The notes under the pieces are model-generated. The model saw nothing but the letters and a program-made list of their open reading frames with translations, was not told where the DNA came from and searched no databases. Shown piece by piece: positions 1 through 4,711 of a stretch of DNA of 7,740 nt. The stretch's first letter is position 1, and every line of letters starts with the position of its first letter. The stretch is from NCBI GenBank assembly GCA_964603435.1, contig CAZRUM010000039.1, forward strand, positions 1-7,740. The letters are read 5' to 3'. A program made the position numbers and the translations under genes. Origin of the DNA: CAZRUM01 sp964603435 (GTDB lineage: Bacteria; Patescibacteriota; Patescibacteriia; Magasanikbacterales; UBA922).

Positions 1-551
1 CCATCTTCTCCGTAAACAAGCATACCATTGTGTAGCATTTCACCGTCAAGCTCTGCACCTTCTGAAGCAAAGTTTGGCCAGTAAACGTCAGCTATGTCGC
101 GTACCATAGAAGCCCAACCAGCACCGTAAAGTGCGATAGCAGCTTCTTCGCTAGCGATTTTTGATCTTACATTACCAGGTTCAATAACATATACGCTTGG
201 AGAAATTTCAACTTTCACCATGCGAGAACCTGCACGATAGTTTACACCATAAGGTGCGCTACCAGGTGCTGGATATGCATCTACACAAGTATTTGGGATT
301 TCTTGTACACCAGAATAATCGGCGTACCAAGTTTTATATACTTCACCATTTGGGAAGTACATTCTTTCCATGTCTGCATTTAGAAGATACACAGCAGAAT
401 TACCAGCAACTTTGAACAAGTCACCAGCTTCTAATACTGGACAATCTACAGCCAAGACAGTTGCAGGAACTAGAGCAGCAAAGCCCACGCTCCAAAGAAT
501 TGTCATGGTTACAACAGACACAGTAAAAAGTTTTTTTGCAACTTTTACCAT
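1..551 (-). CDS. Secreted surface protein with FPN/TWY-type repeat domain, 3' end off window
   Basis: The ATG at 549-551 is the first start after an in-frame TAA, and 183 complete codons are visible before the window ends. Residues 1-34 form a signal peptide: basic start (MVKVAKKLF), hydrophobic core (about 10-30) and a likely cleavage after VLA at 34. The mature part has LFKVAGNSAVYLL (45-57), MYFPNGEVYKTWY (64-76), YRAGSRMVKV (105-114), VYVIEPGNVR (120-129) and IADVYWPNF (153-161). I know this order from putative surface or S-layer-like proteins of Parcubacteria and related phyla, where such units bear aromatic 'FPN...TWY' signatures. Cys37 and Cys89 could form a disulfide. Codons are strongly biased to GGT, GCT, GTA and GAA, unlike the neighbouring genes, which suggests high expression. 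No convincing Shine-Dalgarno is present. The molecular function is unknown; secretion is well supported, an S-layer role is inference. Confidence 0.85.
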   Translation of the reverse strand, partial: MVKVAKKLFTVSVVTMTILWSVGFAALVPATVLAVDCPVLEAGDLFKVAGNSAVYLLNADMERMYFPNGEVYKTWYADYSGVQEIPNTCVDAYPAPGSAPYGVNYRAGSRMVKVEISPSVYVIEPGNVRSKIASEEAAIALYGAGWASMVRDIADVYWPNFASEGAELDGEMLHNGMLVYGED

Positions 552-587
552 ATTAATTTAAATTTCTTACCTATTCATAAGCGCCAA

Positions 588-605
588 ACTGAGTTTAAAC
601 TCAGT
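588..605. promoter_or_regulatory. Perfect 18-bp palindrome upstream of the secreted protein
   Basis: ACTGAGTTTAAACTCAGT is identical to its own reverse complement and lies 37-54 bp upstream of the start codon at 551. On the minus strand it is followed by TATGAA (571-576), a possible but weak -10. The position suits an operator for a dimeric regulator; a small RNA hairpin in the leader is the alternative. There is no T-tract, so a terminator for the upstream gene is unlikely. Confidence 0.4.
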
Positions 606-632
606 GGTCTTAGAGAATAAGCGAGTTTCCTA

Positions 633-650
633 CCATAGCTAAAGCTATGG
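633..650. repeat. Short hairpin repeat CCATAGCT-AA-AGCTATGG
   Basis: Perfect 8-bp inverted repeat with a 2-nt centre. Its core (CATAGCT) recurs in the tandem units at 939-990, so it belongs to the same hairpin family. It lies in the noncoding spacer. Confidence 0.6.
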
Positions 651-659
651 CGGATTCAT

Positions 660-683
660 CCTCCGTAGCTTTAGCGAAGGAGG
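660..683. repeat. Hairpin repeat, CCTCC...TTTA...GGAGG type, copy 1
   Basis: A 24-nt imperfect hairpin: CCTCC at 660-664 pairs with GGAGG at 679-683, inner GC pairs, and a TTTA loop. A second copy at 996-1019 is identical at 22 of 24 positions; the two differences lie next to the loop. Repeats of this look (AGCTTTAGCGAAGG) are, as I recall, common between genes in candidate-phyla genomes. Confidence 0.65.
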
Positions 684-684
684 A

Positions 685-800
685 GAGATTACACCCGAGC
701 AACCCGTTAGGGTCTCAACCTTTGGCTGGGTGGTTCCCAGCATTATGCTGGGCAAATGCCCCTTTCCCGCCTGCCCGCCGAAATGGAGGGACTAGGTCGG
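685..800. repeat. GC-rich structured segment with alternative hairpins
   Basis: This segment is clearly richer in GC than the AT-rich flanks. It contains ACCC-GTTA-GGGT (702-713), GCTGGG (725-730) pairing with CCCAGC (736-741), the same CCCAGC plus A pairing with TGCTGGG (736-742 with 746-752), and GGGCA-AA-TGCCC (750-761). The two CCCAGC pairings exclude each other. An ORF is open on the plus strand here (647-1042), but it runs through every repeat and has no family resemblance, so I read the segment as noncoding. A structured RNA is possible but matches no class I recognise. Confidence 0.45.
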
Positions 801-803
801 GAA

Positions 804-905
804 GTACTGTATGGCATGGGATCGTCCTCTCTAAAATCCAAGTAAGTTCACGACAAATTTTATACTTACCTAGACTAGCGAGAAACGACCCTAGCTATAC
901 AGTAC
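804..905. repeat. 102-bp imperfect inverted repeat
   Basis: The left arm (804-847) and right arm (864-905) align as reverse complements with a few mismatches and small bulges, around a 16-nt centre. The outer 9 bp are perfect: GTACTGTAT (804-812) with ATACAGTAC (897-905). GGG/CCC and TCGT/ACGA pairs follow, and GTAAGT (842-847) pairs with ACTTAC (864-869) next to the centre. It could be a non-autonomous mobile element or encode a long RNA hairpin. No coding capacity is evident. The arm tip AAGTACTGTAT (802-812) recurs at 3206-3216. Confidence 0.65.
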
Positions 906-906
906 A

Positions 907-1032
907 TTTACCACGCCACAGCTTTAAGCGTAGGCAGGTTTACCACGCCATAGCTTTTAAGCGTAGGCGGGTTTACCACGCCATAGCTTTCTTGACCTCC
1001 GTAACTTTAACGAAGGAGGTAGCGCAGGCGGG
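907..1032. repeat. Three tandem hairpin units of about 32 bp, the third interrupted
   Basis: Unit 1 is 907-938 and unit 2 is 939-971. Each opens TTTACCACGCCA and closes GTAGGCRGG, and can fold as CGCC..AGCTT / AAGC..GGCG. Unit 3 opens at 972 with the same 19 bases as unit 2 but is split after CTTT (990) by 30 bp (991-1020), then resumes AGCGCAGGCGGG. The array is noncoding and sits downstream of the membrane-protein gene that ends at 1101. Confidence 0.7.
991..1020. repeat. Hairpin repeat, CCTCC...GGAGG type, copy 2, nested in tandem unit 3
   Basis: ACCTCC (995-1000) pairs with GGAGGT (1015-1020). Bases 996-1019 match the copy at 660-683 in 22 of 24 positions. It lies where units 1 and 2 of the tandem array continue without a break, so it looks like one repeat family inserted into another. 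Confidence 0.6.
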
Positions 1033-1100
1033 TGGGACTTGAATTAACAAAGAGCGCTTTTATATCTCTCATACATTATATACAAGAGTTAAAAGAAAGA

Positions 1101-2396
1101 TTATTCAATTACCTCTTCTACTTCAATATTTTCTTCAACTACTTCTATTATATCTTCTGTATTGGTTGTATTAACAACTTCTTCTAAAACATTTTCTTGT
1201 ATATTTTCACCTACTTCAATATCATCCTGAACTTGTTTCAAGATCTCTTCTGCTTCCTCTTCTGCTTCCTTTACTACCTTCTTCACTTCTTTAACCGCAT
1301 CTTCAGACTCTTCTGTAGCCTCACTTACCTCTTTTACTTTTTCAAGAGCTTCCAAAAGTTGATTGCTTTCTACCAATTCTTTGGCTTCTTCCAAATTTTG
1401 TTTAGCAGACTCCCCTGTCTCAGTTACCTTTTTAGCTGTTTCATCTACAATATCTTTTATAGTCTTTGTTGATGTAGTAGCTAAAATCTCAGGGGTAGAA
1501 CTGGTAGCAAGTATTGCAGGTGTAGAAGAAACAACTGACAAAGTAGAGCTAGCTACCAAAATAACCACATCTCCTGCTTCTTCTGTGATGTCGTCTGCAC
1601 CTTCCAAAACAATTTTAATATGGCCTTCAACCAATTCTTTTACCTCTGCTTCGTCAATTTTAATTTCACCTTCAACTTGTTTTTTGACTACTTCTTCAAC
1701 GGCTTCTTGAGCAGATTTGGTCGCTAAATTTTTTACTTCATCCACTTTTTCTTTTGTATCTTGAAGCACACCTTCATTTTCACCAACAACTTCTACAACC
1801 TTTTCCATTTCTTTTTTAATTTCTTTCAAATCTGCATTTATCTCTTTTACATTGTCACTCATTTTTTTGGCTTGTTCCACTGCCTCTTCTGGTTTCTTAT
1901 CAGAAGCTTTTTTAATATCTTCATTGGCAGAGTCTAGAGTCTTTTTTAAAATTTCAACGCCAGTAGCAACTTTTTGTGGAGCATCTTTTTCTTGTTTGAC
2001 AGCTACTTTTTTTACATCGTTAGCAATACCTCTAGCCACATCTATATTATCTTTAGTCACTTTGCTGACTGCTACCTTTACACCATAGCTAAAATCTCCT
2101 GGTAGAGCATTTTGTGTGGCTCCTACAGTTGTAATCCACCCACTGGCAGCAATGGTAAATATAAGTAAAAATACTACCAAAGGACGAGCCACACTATAGG
2201 CCAGACGACCTGGCAAAATAATTTGTAAACCCTGCCAAATAGTATTCATATTGAAATGAACCTTTTCTTCTGTCTCTACGGTATTACCAATCTGAGTCAT
2301 TAGACGATCTTTATTTGACGCAACCCAAGAACGGTCAGGGTTAATCCTGCCGTTGTGATGCTTAATTTCTTTCAATTTTGAAATGATATATTCCAT
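1101..2396 (-). CDS. DUF5667-like single-pass membrane protein with acidic coiled-coil tail, probable regulator of the adjacent sigma factor
   Basis: I choose the ATG at 2394-2396 (431 residues), 7 nt after the sigma-factor stop; an in-frame TTG at 2402 would add two residues. Neither start has a Shine-Dalgarno, so translation is probably coupled to the upstream gene. Order: cytoplasmic part of about 68 residues, including PDRSWVASNKDRLM (20-33) as often seen in these sigma-linked proteins; one membrane helix (about 70-92, RPLVVFLLIFTIAASGW); then NALPGDFSYGVKVAVSKV (96-113), the signature I associate with DUF5667. A long Lys/Glu/Val-rich coiled coil follows to the end, broken by a Ser/Thr-rich linker (about 282-311) with SSTP repeats. 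By family context it should hold or release the ECF sigma factor in response to an envelope signal; this is inferred. A dispersed repeat lies in frame at 1221-1247 (residues LKQVQDD). Confidence 0.85.
   Translation of the reverse strand: MEYIISKLKEIKHHNGRINPDRSWVASNKDRLMTQIGNTVETEEKVHFNMNTIWQGLQIILPGRLAYSVARPLVVFLLIFTIAASGWITTVGATQNALPGDFSYGVKVAVSKVTKDNIDVARGIANDVKKVAVKQEKDAPQKVATGVEILKKTLDSANEDIKKASDKKPEEAVEQAKKMSDNVKEINADLKEIKKEMEKVVEVVGENEGVLQDTKEKVDEVKNLATKSAQEAVEEVVKKQVEGEIKIDEAEVKELVEGHIKIVLEGADDITEEAGDVVILVASSTLSVVSSTPAILATSSTPEILATTSTKTIKDIVDETAKKVTETGESAKQNLEEAKELVESNQLLEALEKVKEVSEATEESEDAVKEVKKVVKEAEEEAEEILKQVQDDIEVGENIQENVLEEVVNTTNTEDIIEVVEENIEVEEVIE
1221..1247. repeat. ATCCTGAAC-type dispersed repeat inside the coding sequence
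   Basis: Read on the minus strand, ATCTTGAA and TTCAGGAT form an 8-bp stem (one G-T pair) around ACAAG. The core ATCCTGAAC (1224-1232) recurs at 2996-3004 and, inverted, at 3159-3167. It keeps the frame and encodes LKQVQDD in the acidic C-terminal tail. Short ATCCTGAA..CAGGAT repeats are, as I recall, widespread in bacterial genomes. Confidence 0.5.
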
Positions 2397-2403
2397 AGTC
2401 AAA

Positions 2404-2955
2404 TTATTGATCAGAAAGTTCTTTTAGTTTTTTTAAAGCGCGATGAAGGGTCACTCTTACACTTACTTTACTTTTGTCTAAAATCTGTGAAATTTCATTG
2501 ATATTTAATTCTTCTACAAAACGTAACATAACTATTTCTTGATAATCCTGTTTCATACGTTTCATCAATTTCATTACTTGTTCTACATCTTGAGAAATAC
2601 TTAATTTTTCCATCTCTTCGCTTTCATCTGCAATATCTATTTCTAAATAATCAAGAGGTTGTTCAGGATGGTTAGCTTTTTTACGATAATAGTCTACAAC
2701 TGCATTTCTAGTAATACGGTATATTAGACCGCTAAAACTAGTAATTTCTTTTTCAGAATATTCTATCAGATAGTTCCAAGTCTTTAAAAAAACTTCGCTA
2801 ACCAGGTCTTCCGCCTCTTCTTTATTGTTAATTTTAAAGTAAACAAAGCGATAAATCTTTTCTACATACAAATCATAAAGTCCTCCAAAAGCATGTTTGT
2901 CTTTTTTGGTACGAACAAGAAACAGTAATTTCTTTTCTTTCATGCTGTCAGTCAT
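2404..2955 (-). CDS. ECF-type RNA polymerase sigma factor (sigma-70 family)
   Basis: At 183 residues this is the usual length for a group 4 (ECF) sigma factor having only regions 2 and 4. Region 2 spans about 22-92: FGGLYDLYVEKIYRFVYFK, then EEAEDLVSEVFLKTW (46-60), the core-binding and -10 recognition helices, and ITRNAVVDYYRKK (81-93). A variable acidic linker (94-120) follows. Region 4 (about 124-180) has YQEIVMLRFVEELNINEIS and the helix-turn-helix VSVRVTLHRALKKLKEL (164-180) for -35 recognition. ATG at 2955 is taken as start; ATG at 2943 (Met5) would also keep every domain. No Shine-Dalgarno is visible. The regulator gene starts 7 nt downstream, so both are probably one transcript and functionally paired. 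Target promoters are unknown; the secreted protein at 1-551 is a plausible but unproven target. Confidence 0.93.
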   Translation of the reverse strand: MTDSMKEKKLLFLVRTKKDKHAFGGLYDLYVEKIYRFVYFKINNKEEAEDLVSEVFLKTWNYLIEYSEKEITSFSGLIYRITRNAVVDYYRKKANHPEQPLDYLEIDIADESEEMEKLSISQDVEQVMKLMKRMKQDYQEIVMLRFVEELNINEISQILDKSKVSVRVTLHRALKKLKELSDQ

Positions 2956-2990
2956 AATAGAAGACGTCTGATTAATAAAAATGTTACACT

Positions 2991-3168
2991 TGCCAATCCT
3001 GAACCCTGAAAGAGGTGAAGGATCCCGATGATTGGCAGGTTGATTTTGTCTTAAAATGGGCTAAATTATCTAGAAAAAGAAATTTTTCTGCCCCGACATT
3101 TACACGTTTATCCTTAGTTATAATGGTTTTTTTCGTAGTAGATGGGATCCTTCACTGCGTTCAGGATT
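2991..3168. repeat. MITE-like inverted repeat element upstream of the sigma factor
   Basis: Two arms are inverted copies: AATCCTGAAC (2995-3004) matches 3159-3168 and GTGAAGGATCCC (3015-3026) matches 3144-3155, both perfectly. The gaps between the blocks differ (10 nt against 3 nt). The left arm also sits in its own hairpin, TGCCAATC (2991-2998) with GATTGGCA (3030-3037). Inside lie AGAAAAA-GAAA-TTTTTCT (3072-3089) and flanking GGGC/GCCC. A 67-codon ORF across it has no recognisable content. The element must hold or flank the sigma-gene promoter. Bases 3169-3274 to its right show no gene; they include another copy of AAGTACTGTAT (3206-3216). Confidence 0.6.
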
Positions 3169-3274
3169 TAGTTACAGACTCAAAAAAGACCTGTTTCAAG
3201 GCCCCAAGTACTGTATAGTGCATAATTATAGCAGATTTAGGTAAAAAATCAAGTAAACTGTGTATAAACACAAT

Positions 3275-3367
3275 ACATTCGAATTACGAATCTATACGAA
3301 TTTACGAATTACGAAATTTCGTAATTCGTAAATTCGAACCACAAAGTGGATTTCGCAATTCGAATGT
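3275..3367. repeat. 93-bp element with a perfect 40-bp palindrome
   Basis: Bases 3297-3336 are a perfect palindrome (20-bp arms, centre AAA|TTT at 3316/3317) built from TTACGAA / TTCGTAA words. Outer arms ACATTCGAATTACGAA (3275-3290) and TTCGCAATTCGAATGT (3352-3367) pair with one mismatch. The small hairpin CCAC-AAA-GTGG (3339-3349) sits in between. It is noncoding. Candidates are a non-autonomous mobile element, a bidirectional terminator-like structure or a protein-binding site; the sequence does not decide. Confidence 0.75.
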
Positions 3368-3391
3368 TTGTATAGACTATCCTATACTTTT
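3367..3391. promoter_or_regulatory. 25-bp direct repeat, copy 1 (candidate operator)
   Basis: Identical over 25 bp to 3434-3458. The unit contains the inverted repeat GTATAG-N6-CTATAC (3370-3387), whose right half overlaps TATACT (3383-3388), a possible -10. No good -35 lies 16-18 bp upstream, so a repressor-type binding site is more credible than a promoter alone. Confidence 0.5.
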
Positions 3392-3433
3392 TTATATTAA
3401 AGTCTATTTTTTGGCTTATTCTAAATGATTATA

Positions 3434-3458
3434 TTTGTATAGACTATCCTATACTTTT
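3434..3458. promoter_or_regulatory. 25-bp direct repeat, copy 2 (candidate operator)
   Basis: Exact second copy, 67 bp downstream of copy 1, and 43 bp before the ATG at 3502. It contains GTATAG-N6-CTATAC (3437-3454) and TATACT (3450-3455). The intervening bases 3392-3433 are AT-rich; AGTCTAT (3401-3407) can also pair with ATAGACT (3372-3378) in copy 1. The paired arrangement suggests cooperative binding of a regulator. Confidence 0.5.
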
Positions 3459-3501
3459 AGACCAAATCCTGAATAAATCTGAAAAAACGAACAAAAAAAA
3501 C

Positions 3502-3714
3502 ATGTCTTTAATGAATAAGAACCAATTTAAAACAAAAGAACAAGAACAAGCAACGATATCCTCCCTGCCCGCAATGCTAGACTGCGCCAGCAAAGCGTTG
3601 CAGGCGGGCATTTCTTTCAGGATTCAGGATTTACAGTCTATTGACAAAAATATAGCAATTTGGTATTATTTGTATACACTAACATATACAAATATGGATA
3701 ATATTAATCCACAA
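3502..3714 (+). CDS. Doubtful small ORF, broken by the scaffold gap
   Basis: ATG at 3502 opens 71 codons that run without a stop into the N run. Residues 1-19 are polar (MSLMNKNQFKTKEQEQATI). Residues 20-46 come from a GC-rich hairpin repeat (3566-3630) that happens to stay in frame. Residues 47-71 are DKNIAIWYYLYTLTYTNMD and a few more. I recognise no family, and no Shine-Dalgarno precedes it. In favour of a gene: it follows two operator-like repeats and stays open through the repeat. Against: it is short, a quarter is repeat DNA, and its end is unseen. It may be a real gene carrying an in-frame repeat, a pseudogene, or chance. Confidence 0.3.
3566..3630. repeat. GC-rich hairpin repeat followed by two TTCAGGAT words
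   Basis: TGCCC (3566-3570) pairs with GGGCA (3606-3610) and GCAATGC (3571-3577) with GCGTTGC (3595-3601, one G-U pair); a smaller CTG-CGC-CAG lies at the tip. It is followed by TTCAGGAT at 3616-3623 and 3623-3630, the inverted core of the repeat family seen at 1224, 2996 and 3466. It resembles the REP-like hairpins of candidate-phyla genomes, from memory. It lies within the ORF at 3502. Confidence 0.6.
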
Positions 3715-3814
3715 NNNNNNNNNNNNNNNNNNNNNNNNNNNNNNNNNNNNNNNNNNNNNNNNNNNNNNNNNNNNNNNNNNNNNNNNNNNNNNNNNNNNNN
3801 NNNNNNNNNNNNNN
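3715..3814. other. Scaffold gap (100 N)
   Basis: Exactly 100 N, the usual placeholder for a gap of unknown length. It hides the end of the ORF at 3502 and the -35 region of the BRO-N gene. The flanking repeats may have caused the assembly break, so adjacency is not certain. Confidence 0.97.
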
Positions 3815-3815
3815 T

Positions 3816-3881
3816 AGTATAATAGAACAGAACTACTCTAATTTAGAATACAAGTATGACGAAGAAAAACTCTATTATACT
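3816..3881 (+). promoter_or_regulatory. -10 box and inverted repeat spanning the BRO-N start
   Basis: TATAAT at 3818-3823 is a consensus -10, which would put the transcript start near 3830, about 25 nt before the ATG at 3856; the -35 is lost in the gap. AGTATAATAGA (3816-3826) is exactly inverted as TCTATTATACT (3871-3881), inside codons 6-9 of the gene. The two halves are 44 bp apart and bracket the start codon, so they could be half-sites for a self-acting regulator; this is inference. Most of the left half would lie upstream of the transcript, so an RNA hairpin is unlikely. Confidence 0.5.
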
Positions 3882-4698
3882 TTTCCACGAAAAACAAATT
3901 CGTCGTCATTGGGATAAAAACAAAAAACTCTGGTTTTTTTCAATCACAGATGTTATCAAAATTCTTACTCAAAGTAAAAATCCTCAAGTTTATTGGAGGG
4001 TTCTTAAAAAAAGACTTCTTGATGAAGGCTCAAATGAAACCGTTACAAAATGTAACGGTTTAAAAATGAAAGCCCAAGACGGAAAAATGAGAATGACTGA
4101 TGTAGCTGATACGGAAACACTTTTGAGACTTATCCAATCATTTCCTTCTCCAAACGCAGAGCCCTTTAAATTGTGGCTAGCCAAAGTTGGTTACGAAAGA
4201 ATTGAAGAAACTGAAGACCCTGAATTAGCATTTGATCGAGCCATGAAAACTTATCTCAAAAAAGGTTATTCAAAAAATTGGATTAATCAACGATTGAAAA
4301 CAATTGAAGTTAGGAAAGAATTAACAGATGAGTGGAAACTGAGTAGTGTAAAAGAAGGGCTTGAATTTGCAATTTTAACTGATGAAATAACCAAGGCTTG
4401 GTCTGGAAAATCAATAGAATCATATAAAAAACTTAAAGGCTTGCAGAAAGAAAACCTACGAGACAACATGACAAATCTTGAATTAATCTTAAATATGCTT
4501 GCTGAAGTCTCGACAACAGAAATTTCTAAAGAAAAAAAACCAAAAAATTTCCATCAAAGTAAAAAGATTGCCAAACAAGGTGGACAAGTAGCGGGAACAG
4601 CTCGAAAAGAAATAGAGAAAAAAACAGGAAAAAGTGTCGCTTCACAAAAAAATGCAAGGGATTTTAAAAAACAAAATAAAATCTACTTAGACAAATAG
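3856..4698 (+). CDS. BRO-N domain protein, DinD-like (phage antirepressor family)
   Basis: The product has 280 residues. The BRO-N fold covers about 6-112: FHEKQIRRHWDKNKKLWFF (10-28), SITDVIKILTQS (29-40), the motif NETVTKCNGLKM (60-71) and MTDVADTETLLRLIQSFPSP (80-99), then AEPFKLWLAKVGYERIEE (101-118). The second half has RAMKTYLKKGYSKNWINQRL, then EGLEFAILTDEITKAWSG (167-184) and YKKLKGLQKENLRDNMTNLE (190-209), and a basic tail (228-280, KIAKQGGQVAGTARKEIEKK). I know this layout from BRO family proteins annotated as phage antirepressor or DNA-damage-inducible protein D-like. BRO-N domains bind DNA in phage and baculovirus relatives; the cellular role of this subgroup is not settled. It sits in a repeat-rich patch beside a gap and ends 13 nt before the next gene, so read-through is likely. 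No Shine-Dalgarno precedes the ATG. Confidence 0.9.
   Translation: MTKKNSIILFHEKQIRRHWDKNKKLWFFSITDVIKILTQSKNPQVYWRVLKKRLLDEGSNETVTKCNGLKMKAQDGKMRMTDVADTETLLRLIQSFPSPNAEPFKLWLAKVGYERIEETEDPELAFDRAMKTYLKKGYSKNWINQRLKTIEVRKELTDEWKLSSVKEGLEFAILTDEITKAWSGKSIESYKKLKGLQKENLRDNMTNLELILNMLAEVSTTEISKEKKPKNFHQSKKIAKQGGQVAGTARKEIEKKTGKSVASQKNARDFKKQNKIYLDK
4037..4061. repeat. Perfect 11-bp inverted repeat inside the BRO-N gene
   Basis: AAACCGTTACA (4037-4047) and TGTAACGGTTT (4051-4061) pair perfectly around AAA. It encodes part of the conserved ETVTKCNGLK motif, so some of the symmetry follows from protein conservation. A stem-loop in the mRNA or an internal binding site is possible. Confidence 0.45.
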
Positions 4699-4711
4699 TC
4701 AACCAAGCAAT

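Noticed and set aside
700..830. A T-box riboswitch (GGGTGG at 728-733 and GGGATCGTCC at 818-827)
   Set aside because: The conserved T-box bulge and an antiterminator/terminator pair with a T-tract are missing, and no tRNA-related gene lies downstream.
647..1042. A 131-codon plus-strand ORF across the spacer
   Set aside because: It runs through every hairpin and tandem repeat of the mosaic, has low-complexity repeats of HAIAFKRR type as a direct result, and no recognisable domain or start signal.
1018..1045. A tRNA 3' end on the minus strand (TTCAAGTCCCACC)
   Set aside because: The bases before TTCAAGT do not pair with those after it, and no anticodon arm or acceptor partner is present.
1200..2090. 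Several plus-strand ORFs opposite the sigma-regulator gene
   Set aside because: They are antisense shadows produced by the biased Glu/Lys/Val codons of the real minus-strand gene.
2970..2996. Minus-strand TTGGCA as -35 of the sigma-factor promoter
   Set aside because: TTGGCA resembles a -35, but no acceptable -10 is found 16-18 bp downstream, and the word is part of a repeat hairpin.
3015..3218. A 67-codon plus-strand ORF
   Set aside because: It is contained in the inverted-repeat element, has no start signal and shows no protein family features.
3240..3480. A CRISPR array from the repeated words near 3297-3458
   Set aside because: Only two exact 25-bp copies exist, with one 42-bp interval, and the other repetition is palindromic; there are no cas genes.
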